A DNA stretch of 64,000 nucleotides. Source: Cellulomonas sp. P24. Lineage in GTDB: Bacteria > Actinomycetota > Actinomycetes > Actinomycetales > Cellulomonadaceae. The notes under the pieces were generated by a model that was given only the letters and a program-made list of their open reading frames with translations, did not search any database and was not told where the DNA came from. Of this stretch, positions 57,563 through 64,000 are shown in pieces. The stretch lies in contig NZ_JAJDFX010000002.1 of the NCBI RefSeq assembly GCF_024704385.1, positions 3,596,001-3,660,000 of the forward strand, in the 5' to 3' direction. Positions within the stretch are counted from its first letter, which is position 1, and each line of letters starts with the position of its first letter. Position numbers and translations under genes: made by a program.

Positions 57563-58774
57563 ATGGGACGACAGAACCGACCACGGGGGTTCCGGCTCGC
57601 CGTCGGCACCGCGGCCGCGGTGGCCGTCTCCGCCGTTGCTGTCGGCACGGTGATGGCGGCCCACGGGTTCTCGATCGAGTGGCTGGTCGGTGCCGCGGCC
57701 ACCGGACCAGCCGCGACGGACGCGCCCGCCTCGACGGGGTCGGGTCCGAACGGGGTGCCGGCGCCCCCTACACCGACCGAGGTCCCGCTGCACGTCCTCG
57801 GCGTCACGCCGGACGGAACGACGCGACCGAGCGGCATGACGCCGATCGTGGTGCGCTTCGACGAGCCGGTCGCCACCGGTTCCGCCATGCCGCACCTCGA
57901 GCCGGCGATCGCCGGCACCTGGACCCGACCCGATCCGACGACGCTGCGCTTCGATCCCGCCGTCCCGCTCGTGCCCGACACGTCGCTGACCCTGACCGTC
58001 CCGGGCGGCGCCGACGGCCTCCGAGCGGTCGGCGGCGGCACGCTCGCCGACACCACGACGATCACGTTCCAGGTCGCGGACGGGTCGTTCACCCGGCTCC
58101 AGCAGCTCCTCGCCGAGCTTCACTACCTGCCGGTCGACTTCACGCCGACGACGCCCGAGGTGCTCACCGCAGCCGCGCAGGGAGCGGCGGCGTTCGACCC
58201 GCCGACCGGAGCGTTCGCCATGCGCTTCGCCGCGACACCGGCGCCCCTGGCCGCGCTGTGGCAGGAGGGCGTCGACACGGCGCTCACCCGGGGTGCGGTG
58301 ATGGCCTTCGAGAAGGCTCACTCCCTCGCGATCGACGGCATCGCCGGTCCTGCCGTCTGGACGGCGCTGCTGCACGACGCGGTGGACCGGACGATGGATC
58401 CGCAGCCCTACAGCTGGGCCTGGACGACGATGACGCGCCCCGAGACGCTGAAGATCTGGGTCGACGGACAGTTCGTGCTCACCTCGCGGGCCAACACCGG
58501 GGTCGCGGCCGCGCCGACGCCGACAGGCAGCTGGCCCGTCTACCTGCGGTACCGCACCCAGACGATGACCGGCACCAACCCGGACGGCACGACGTACACG
58601 GACCCCGGAGTGCCGTACATCAGCTACTTCACCGGCGGTGACGCGATCCACGGGTTCCCGCGCGCCACGTACGGCTCCCCGCAGAGCGTCGGCTGTGTCG
58701 AGCTCCCCGCTGCGGCGGCCGCGCAGGTCTGGACCCTGATCGACTACGGGACGGTCGTCACCGTCACGTCGTGA
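57563..58774 (+). CDS. L,D-transpeptidase (YkuD) with Ig-like and peptidoglycan-binding domains
   Basis: Protein of 403 residues from ATG 57563 with a GA-rich ribosome binding site. One N-terminal membrane anchor or signal (residues ~12-34), an Ig-like domain of the actinobacterial type (~65-170), a peptidoglycan-binding-like helical part (RGAVMAFEKAHSLAIDGIAGPAVW) and a catalytic YkuD domain with HGFPRATYGSPQSVGCVELP carrying the catalytic His and Cys. It forms 3-3 crosslinks in the cell wall and is beta-lactam tolerant except to carbapenems. A -10-like GACAAT lies at 57523-57528. Confidence 0.93.
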   Translation: MGRQNRPRGFRLAVGTAAAVAVSAVAVGTVMAAHGFSIEWLVGAAATGPAATDAPASTGSGPNGVPAPPTPTEVPLHVLGVTPDGTTRPSGMTPIVVRFDEPVATGSAMPHLEPAIAGTWTRPDPTTLRFDPAVPLVPDTSLTLTVPGGADGLRAVGGGTLADTTTITFQVADGSFTRLQQLLAELHYLPVDFTPTTPEVLTAAAQGAAAFDPPTGAFAMRFAATPAPLAALWQEGVDTALTRGAVMAFEKAHSLAIDGIAGPAVWTALLHDAVDRTMDPQPYSWAWTTMTRPETLKIWVDGQFVLTSRANTGVAAAPTPTGSWPVYLRYRTQTMTGTNPDGTTYTDPGVPYISYFTGGDAIHGFPRATYGSPQSVGCVELPAAAAAQVWTLIDYGTVVTVTS

Positions 58775-58803
58775 GCCGACGCCTCGCTGTCGGACGGTCG
58801 TCC

Positions 58804-59418
58804 TCAGTGCGGGAGCAGCCCGGACGTCGTCGCGAGCACCGCGGCCCGCACGTCGGCGAACTCGCGCTCGGGCTGGAAGGCGAGCCACTCGAGACCGGCG
58901 ACGAGGGTCGCCCCGAAGATCGCCGCACCGACCAGTGCAGAGTCGAGGTCGGGGCGGATCCGACCGACCACCTCGGCGAAGACCCCCATCGAGTCGTCGC
59001 GCACGAGCCGGATCGACTCCTGCCAGTGGCGACCGGTGCGGAAGATCTCCGCGGTGATGAGCTTCGCGAAGTCCGGGTGCGTGTGCACCTGGGTCAACAG
59101 CTCCGTGACCACGGCGTCGAGCGCGTCACCGCCCTCGAGACCCTCGCCGGCGGCACGGAGGTCGTCGGTGAGTCGCCCGACACCTTCCGTGATGATCGTC
59201 TCGAACATCTCGTTCTTCGACCCGAAGATGTAGAAGACGCTCCCCTTGGCGACTCCGGCTGCGGCCGCGATGTCGTCCACCGAGGTGGCGGTGAACCCCT
59301 GATCCGCGATCAGGGCCACCGCGGCGGCGATGATCTGCGCGCGGGTGTCGCCCCGACGGCCGCGGGCCGCCACCCGGTCGGGGGTGGCGGCTGCGGCGCG
59401 GAGGCGCGGCTCGGTCAT
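58804..59418 (-). CDS. TetR-family regulator
   Basis: Protein of 204 residues from ATG 59418. The N-terminal helix-turn-helix is DTRAQIIAAAVALIADQGFTATSVDDIAAAAGVAKGSVFYIFGSKNEMF; the C-terminal domain is a generic ligand-binding bundle. It is the last gene of a three-gene minus-strand operon, 13 bases after the YhgE/Pip gene. It probably represses the operon through the palindrome at 62382-62395. Confidence 0.92.
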   Translation of the reverse strand: MTEPRLRAAAATPDRVAARGRRGDTRAQIIAAAVALIADQGFTATSVDDIAAAAGVAKGSVFYIFGSKNEMFETIITEGVGRLTDDLRAAGEGLEGGDALDAVVTELLTQVHTHPDFAKLITAEIFRTGRHWQESIRLVRDDSMGVFAEVVGRIRPDLDSALVGAAIFGATLVAGLEWLAFQPEREFADVRAAVLATTSGLLPH

Positions 59419-59431
59419 GGGCCTCAGCCTG

Positions 59432-61441
59432 TCAGATCTCGAGCACCGGGTGCAGGCGCTCGAGCGACCACGTGCGCATCCGACCGGCACGCCATGCGGT
59501 CACCGCGAGCGAGGCCACGGTGAGTGCCCCGAGGTAGGCGACAGCCGTCCACACTCGCCCGTCCATCCCGCCGGTGATGACCTCGCGGAGCCCGGAGACG
59601 GCGTAGCTCATCGGGAGGAGCGGGTGGACGACCCGGAAGAACTCCGGCGTCGTCTCGACGGGGTAGGTGCCACCCGACGACGCGAGCTGCAGCATGAGAA
59701 GGGCGAGGATCACGACCTTGCCCGCCGCGGGGCCGAACACGGCGTTCAGCGCCTGCTGGAGCGCGAGGAACGCCGCCGCGATCAGGAGCGTGAAGGCGAT
59801 GGTCCCGGCGACGCTCGACAGGTGGAGTCCGACGCCGTAGTGGATCACGGCGAGCATGATCGCCACCTGGCCGACGCCGATCGCGAGGGCGGGCAGGTAC
59901 CCGGCGAGGGTTGTCCGCCATCCCGACGCGGGTGTCGCCAGGGCGCGCGGCGGCACCGGCCGGAGCAGCAGCCAGGTGATGAGTGCACCGACGAACAGTG
60001 CCAGCGGGATGAAGAACGGCGCGAAGCCCTCCCCGAACCCTTGCGCCTTGGCGACGTCGGTGGAGGCCAGCTGGACGGGGGAGCTGATGACGTCGGCCCG
60101 CTGGGTCTGCTGGCTCGCGGAGTCCTGGGGGATGGCGGTGGCGCCACCGGCCAGCGCGGTCGCGAGGCTCGCTGTGCCGGAGGTGATCTTGGTCGCGCCG
60201 TCGGCCACGGCGGTGGCGCCGGTGGCGAGGTCGGCGCTACCGGTGGCGAGCGTGCCCGTGCCGGCGGCGAGTCGCTGGGCTCCGGTCGCGAGGGTCGCAG
60301 TGCCGTCGGCGAGCGACCCGGCACCCGCGGCGGCCTTCGCAGTGCCGTCAGCCAGGGACTGGAGCCCGGTGCTGAGCGCGGAGCTGCCGTCGGCGACGGC
60401 GTGGGCGCCGGCATCGAGGGTCGTGAGCGAGGACGTCATCGTGGCGAGCTGGTCGGCGGTCGGCAGCGTGCTCTCGGTGGCCTGCAGGCCGTGGAGCAGT
60501 GCGACGGCGGTCGTGTCCCCGGCCGCGGCGTGCGCGGCGAGGTAGGTGCCGACCTGCCCGAGGCCCGTGCTGAGGGCGGGGAGCTGGTCGGCGAGTGCCG
60601 TGACCTCGTGGGCCGCCTGGTCGACACCGGTGGCCACCTTCGCGGCACCCGCCGTGAGGTCGGACGCCTTGGTCGCAGCGGTCCGTGCGCCGTCGGAGAC
60701 CGTGGCGGTCCCGGTGGCGAGGTCGGCGGCCCCGGACGCGGCACGCGTGGCCCCCGCGGCGAGTGCGGTGGCGCCGCTGGCGGCGTCGGCGGCCCCGCGG
60801 GCGACCGAGGTCGCGCCAGAGGCGACGCTCTGGGCGCCGCTGGACAGGTCGCCGCTGGCGGCGCGGAGCGTCAGGGCGCCGTCGGAGGCGCGGGCGAAGC
60901 CGTCGCGTGCGGTGCCGAGGCCGACGAGCACGCGGGACACGGCCTGCTGGCTGACAGTGGCGGAGACGGCGGTCTGCACCTGGGACATCGCCTCCCGCCC
61001 GAGCGTGGACGCGAGGAACGAGTTGGCGTCGTTGTAGGTGACCATCAGCTCGGCCGCCGCCGGGTCCGTGCCCGCGGCCGACGCGATCTTCGCCGAGAAG
61101 TCGGATGGGATCGTCAGCGCGAAGTAATAGGTGCCGTCGGCCACGCCCTTCGCCGCCGTCGAGGCGTCGGCGACCACCCAGTCAAGGTCCTTCGAGGCGA
61201 GCAGCCGGGAGGTGACCTCGGTGCCGGCGGACAGCGTCGTGCCGTCCGTCGTCACGGCCGAGTCGGCGTTGACCAGTGCGACGGGAAGCCGGTCGAGGTT
61301 GCCGGTCGGGTCCCAGAAGGCCCAGAGGTACAGCGCGCCGTACAGGAGGGGGATGAGGAGCAGCGAACCGATGGCGACCTTGGGCAGCGTGCCGCGGCGG
61401 AAGCGGCGCAGCTCGGTGCCGGTCGAAGTGAGCGAGAGCAT
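59432..61441 (-). CDS. YhgE/Pip-family membrane protein
   Basis: Protein of 669 residues from ATG 61441. One N-terminal helix (KVAIGSLLLIPLLYGALYLW), then a long external region. Residues ~200-440 are repeats of GA-L-G type with a 7- or 14-residue period (LATGATAVADGATKITSG), predicted to be a helical stalk. Five C-terminal helices resemble an ABC-2 permease. The family includes the phage-infection protein Pip and ESX-linked membrane proteins; the substrate is unknown. It is encoded with the ATPase at 61558, which suggests an exporter-like pair. The 116-base gap 61442-61557 holds short GTGCGAG-GGGTGGC direct repeats and no gene. Confidence 0.9.
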   Translation of the reverse strand: MLSLTSTGTELRRFRRGTLPKVAIGSLLLIPLLYGALYLWAFWDPTGNLDRLPVALVNADSAVTTDGTTLSAGTEVTSRLLASKDLDWVVADASTAAKGVADGTYYFALTIPSDFSAKIASAAGTDPAAAELMVTYNDANSFLASTLGREAMSQVQTAVSATVSQQAVSRVLVGLGTARDGFARASDGALTLRAASGDLSSGAQSVASGATSVARGAADAASGATALAAGATRAASGAADLATGTATVSDGARTAATKASDLTAGAAKVATGVDQAAHEVTALADQLPALSTGLGQVGTYLAAHAAAGDTTAVALLHGLQATESTLPTADQLATMTSSLTTLDAGAHAVADGSSALSTGLQSLADGTAKAAAGAGSLADGTATLATGAQRLAAGTGTLATGSADLATGATAVADGATKITSGTASLATALAGGATAIPQDSASQQTQRADVISSPVQLASTDVAKAQGFGEGFAPFFIPLALFVGALITWLLLRPVPPRALATPASGWRTTLAGYLPALAIGVGQVAIMLAVIHYGVGLHLSSVAGTIAFTLLIAAAFLALQQALNAVFGPAAGKVVILALLMLQLASSGGTYPVETTPEFFRVVHPLLPMSYAVSGLREVITGGMDGRVWTAVAYLGALTVASLAVTAWRAGRMRTWSLERLHPVLEI

Positions 61442-61557
61442 GGGGTTCCGTTCAGGGAGGGCGGGCCGTGACGGGGCCACCGCGGCAGCAGGGCCGGGCG
61501 GCAGCCGGGTCGGGCGGCGGTGCGAGTGGGTGGCTGTGCGAGCGGGTGGCGGTGCGA

Positions 61558-62328
61558 TCAGGCGGCGGTGAGCGCGTGCGGACCGGTGCTCAGGTGGAGC
61601 TGGAGCGGCGACGTCGTCCAGGTCATGGCCGCGGCCTCACCGAGGGAGGACACCGAGGCGATGACGGTGGTGCCGGCGGCCGCGATCGCCTCGAGGCGCG
61701 TCCACACGACCTGACGCCGGACGCTGTCGCGCACCTGGTCGACGTCGTCGACCACGAGCAGGTCGGGTCGTTGCGCCATCGCGAGGCAGATGCGCAGGAG
61801 CATCACGTCGACCTCGTCGAGGTCCCAGATGAGGCTCGTCGTGCGTGGCAGCGGTCGGTCGCCCCACACCGGGCCGGCCAGGGTCGCGAGCTCCCGCTGC
61901 GTCACGCGTGGTGTGCGGCGGTACCACGGGCTGAGCCACGCGAGCCGCTCGCGGACGACGTCGGACACCCGGACCGACTCGTCGAGGTCGTCGATGCCGG
62001 CGAACCCGGCGATCGCCGCGCGACGCTGGACCTGGGTGCGGTCGCGTGGAAGGTCGTGCCCGAGCACGCGCAGCCGGGACGTGCGGTCCGGTGCCATCCG
62101 GCCGGCGAGCGTGAGCAGGAGGCTCGACCGCCCCGCCCCCTGGGGCCCCTGGACGACGAGCAGGGCGCCCGCCGGGACCTCGACGTCGACCGGGCCGTAG
62201 ACCAGCCCGCGCTTCCCGTGCAGGCACAGGCCCGTGGCGACGACGGCCGGAGCCGGGCCGGGGGAGGTGCCGGGTGTCGGCAGCGCGGTGTCGTCCGTGG
62301 AGAGGTGGGCTGGGGTGGATGTGGACAT
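61558..62328 (-). CDS. Degenerate ABC-type ATPase partner of the YhgE/Pip protein
   Basis: Protein of 256 residues from ATG 62328. The overall ABC layout is clear (VQGPQGAGRSSLLLTLAG, RVLGHDLP, LLVVDDVD), but key residues differ. The Walker A Lys is Arg (GAGRSS), no LSGGQ signature is found where WDLDEVDVMLLRI stands, Walker B ends Asp-Asp rather than Asp-Glu, and the switch His is absent (VIASVSS). It may bind nucleotide but probably does not hydrolyse it efficiently. It is first in the operon with YhgE/Pip and TetR. Confidence 0.85.
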   Translation of the reverse strand: MSTSTPAHLSTDDTALPTPGTSPGPAPAVVATGLCLHGKRGLVYGPVDVEVPAGALLVVQGPQGAGRSSLLLTLAGRMAPDRTSRLRVLGHDLPRDRTQVQRRAAIAGFAGIDDLDESVRVSDVVRERLAWLSPWYRRTPRVTQRELATLAGPVWGDRPLPRTTSLIWDLDEVDVMLLRICLAMAQRPDLLVVDDVDQVRDSVRRQVVWTRLEAIAAAGTTVIASVSSLGEAAAMTWTTSPLQLHLSTGPHALTAA

Positions 62329-62381
62329 CGGGACGTGGCCTCGTGGTCTCCGGCGCGGGTGCGAGCTCGCGCCACTTCTAA

Positions 62382-62395
62382 ACTGACTGGTCAGT
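62382..62395. promoter_or_regulatory. TetR-type operator
   Basis: ACTGAC and GTCAGT flank TG in an unusually AT-rich patch, 53 bases before the ATPase start. The ACTGACxxGTCAGT form is common for TetR-family sites. It probably serves the TetR encoded at the end of this operon. Confidence 0.65.
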
Positions 62396-62545
62396 ACAAA
62401 AGACTAGATCTGCGCTCGTGCATCCGCAACGCCGACGATGTCGCCTTGCTCACAGCGCGTATCCGGGCCCGATCGCGCGATGTGGTGCCGCGCCGACCGC
62501 CGGTCCCGGCACGCCGCGACGGGGTGACGTGGAATCATGGGCGCC

Positions 62546-63031
62546 ATGGCGATTCGAGACATCAGAACGGTCGGCGATCCCGTGCTCCGGACGCCGTGCG
62601 AGCCGATCACCACGATCGACGCACGGGTCCGCTCCCTGGTCACGGACCTGGTGGACACGGTCGACATGGAAGGCCGCGCGGGGCTCGCCGCGAACCAGAT
62701 CGGCGTCGGGCTGCGCGCGTTCTCGTGGAACATCGACGACGAGGTCGGCTACGTGCTCAACCCGACCATCGTCGAGCTGTCCGAGGACTACCAGGACGGT
62801 GACGAGGGCTGCCTGTCGGTGCCCGGCCTCTGGTACCCGACCAAGCGTGCCTGGTACGCGCGCGTCGTCGGCATGGACCTGGACGGGAATGAGGTCGTTC
62901 TCGAGGGCACCGAGCTGATGGCCCGTGCGCTCCAGCACGAGGTCGATCACCTGGACGGCATGCTCTACCTCGACCGCCTCGAGCGCTCGGTCCGGAAGAA
63001 GGCCATGCGGGCGGTCCGCGAACAGCTCTGA
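62546..63031 (+). CDS. def: Peptide deformylase
   Basis: Protein of 161 residues from ATG 62546 (an ATG at 62537 adds three residues). All three family motifs are present: [16 protein letters not shown] with the metal Cys, and QHEVDHLDG with the HExxH-type His pair and Glu. It removes the formyl group from new proteins using Fe2+ in the cytoplasm. A -10-like TGGAAT at 62530-62535 suggests a very short leader. Confidence 0.96.
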   Translation: MAIRDIRTVGDPVLRTPCEPITTIDARVRSLVTDLVDTVDMEGRAGLAANQIGVGLRAFSWNIDDEVGYVLNPTIVELSEDYQDGDEGCLSVPGLWYPTKRAWYARVVGMDLDGNEVVLEGTELMARALQHEVDHLDGMLYLDRLERSVRKKAMRAVREQL

Positions 63032-63194
63032 CCGCCCCGGAGCGCACCCGGGGCGTCCGAACCGGCGGGTGCGCTGGTCGGACGGCACCGTCGTAGTGCA
63101 TGCTGGTCCCAGCACGCCACGCATACCGTGCCACCCTCCCGTCAGGGATGAGGTCGTTGGGGAAGACGAACCTCGACCCGTCAGGAGGGACAAC

Positions 63195-63695
63195 ATGGCT
63201 GGTGCCATCACCCGTGGCGTACTTTTCGTGCACTCGGCACCCCGCGCGCTGTGCCCCCACATCGAGTGGGCCGCCGGCGGCGTCCTTGGCGCGCGCCTCA
63301 GTCTCGACTGGACCGAGCAGCCGGCGTCCCCGGGGCTGTTCCGGGCCGAGCACTCGTGGCAAGGCCCTCAGGGGACCGGGGCGCGCCTCACCTCGGGCCT
63401 GCGCGGGTGGGCGCACCTGCGTTACGAGGTCACCGAGGAGGCCAGCCACGGCGCCGACGGTGCGCGGTGGAGCCACACCCCCGAGCTCGGCATCTTCCAC
63501 GCCGTCACGGACGTGCACGGCAACGTGATGATCCCGGAGGACCGGATCCGTGCGGCCATCGAGCACGCCGACGACCCGCGAGCGATGCGGGCCGAGCTCG
63601 ATCTCGCGCTCGGGCAGGCCTGGGACGACGAGCTCGAGCCGTTCCGCTACGCCGGCGCCGGCGCCCCGGTGCGCTGGCTCCACCGGGTGGGCTGA
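63195..63695 (+). CDS. DUF3145 family protein
   Basis: Protein of 166 residues, ATG 63195 with AGGAGG 8 bases upstream. It begins MAGAITRGVLFVHSAPRALCPHIEWA, which I recognise as DUF3145, conserved in actinobacteria near the fatty-acid synthesis genes and without known function. No membrane helix. It converges on fabF. The gap 63032-63194 holds no other gene. Confidence 0.88.
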   Translation: MAGAITRGVLFVHSAPRALCPHIEWAAGGVLGARLSLDWTEQPASPGLFRAEHSWQGPQGTGARLTSGLRGWAHLRYEVTEEASHGADGARWSHTPELGIFHAVTDVHGNVMIPEDRIRAAIEHADDPRAMRAELDLALGQAWDDELEPFRYAGAGAPVRWLHRVG

Positions 63696-63846
63696 GGCTC
63701 AGCGGGAGCACGCACCCGCAGGCGGCGACTCGGGGGAGGCCGCCGCCTGCGTGGTGGGTGGCTCGTGCGGGAGGGACGGGTGCGGTGAGAGACGGGTTCC
63801 GGTGCGCGGGTCGACCCTGGGTCGCACCGTCCGGTCCCGCGCGTCG

Positions 63847-64000
63847 TCAGGCGCTCGCGACCACCAGGGCGACGTTGTGGCCACCGAAACCGAACGAGTT
63901 GTTGATCGCGGCGATCTGACCGGTCGGCAGCGGGCGCGGCGTGTCGCGCACGAGGTCGAGCACGAGCTCCGGGTCCGGCTCGGTGACGTTGATCGTCGGC
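63847..64000 (-). CDS. fabF: Beta-ketoacyl-ACP synthase II, C-terminal end (partial)
   Basis: The last ~50 residues of a gene running out of the window. [15 protein letters not shown] is the conserved C terminus of KAS II, with the second catalytic His in GGHN. The enzyme elongates acyl-ACP in fatty-acid synthesis. Between DUF3145 and this stop (63696-63846) I see no gene; the region may hold a terminator. Confidence 0.93.
   Translation of the reverse strand, partial: PTINVTEPDPELVLDLVRDTPRPLPTGQIAAINNSFGFGGHNVALVVASA

Noticed and set aside
59330-61471. 713-codon plus-strand frame rich in Gly/Arg/Glu
   Set aside because: It is antisense to the repeat-rich stalk of the YhgE/Pip protein; the apparent repeats reflect that stalk.

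Overview
The window is very GC-rich DNA with dense, short-gapped operons, many GTG starts, ATGA/GTGA gene overlaps and frequent leaderless-type promoters. Together with the gene content (LeuA of the long actinobacterial type, dimeric GlyRS, DUF3145 next to fabF, many glycoside hydrolases) this points to an actinobacterium of the Micrococcales, most like Cellulomonas or a close relative. The assignment rests on gene content only.

Layout. (1) 1-13,880: one long plus-strand operon: end of an upstream gene, an FHA protein, a membrane Ser/Thr kinase, a ~1,950-residue Ig-like/FN3 surface protein, a MoxR ATPase, a DUF58 protein, a membrane transglutaminase-like protein and a second FHA protein with a Thr-rich repeat. 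It matches in content and order the PFNA cluster described in Bifidobacterium (pkb2, fn3, aaa-atp, duf58, tgm). (2) 13,947-15,859: a leucine leader peptide with attenuator hairpin, then leuA. (3) 15,910-19,240: a diguanylate cyclase, recO and an isoprenyl (undecaprenyl/decaprenyl) diphosphate synthase. (4) 19,347-22,094: minus-strand zinc/manganese ABC importer (znuB, znuC, znuA) behind a Fur/Zur-type operator. (5) 22,225-29,967: glyS, a YibE/F membrane protein, an ABC-2 exporter with a two-component system, and dus. (6) 30,009-40,472: an alpha-glucan (maltose/maltodextrin) regulon: alpha-amylase lipoprotein, alpha-glucosidase, LacI-type regulator, malEFG-like importer and a second GH13 enzyme, with related inverted repeats at two promoters. 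(7) 40,516-43,900: dgt and dnaG. (8) 44,011-52,376: a second sugar locus: LacI regulator with paired operators, ABC importer, GH31 and GH127 enzymes, suited to arabinose- or xylose-decorated plant oligosaccharides. (9) 52,488-55,006: convergent FGGY kinase and medium-chain polyol dehydrogenase. (10) 55,243-58,774: tRNA-Asn, a CAT-anticodon tRNA, a hypothetical gene, a small accessory-looking patch (tiny membrane protein, nucleotidyltransferase) and an L,D-transpeptidase. (11) 58,804-62,395: TetR, YhgE/Pip membrane protein and a degenerate ABC ATPase behind a TetR-like palindrome. (12) 62,546-64,000: def, a DUF3145 gene and the end of fabF.

Six single-base frameshifts interrupt four otherwise conserved genes (the Ig/FN3 protein three times, and the transglutaminase-like protein, znuA and the second lacI once each). 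All lie in runs of G or C, and correcting each restores an exact open frame, so sequencing error is the first explanation. The most interesting biology is the kinase/FHA/giant-surface-protein operon, in which the transglutaminase domain appears to lack all three catalytic residues. Next are the degenerate ABC ATPase/YhgE pair, the leucine attenuator that looks leaderless, and the GH31/GH127 uptake locus.
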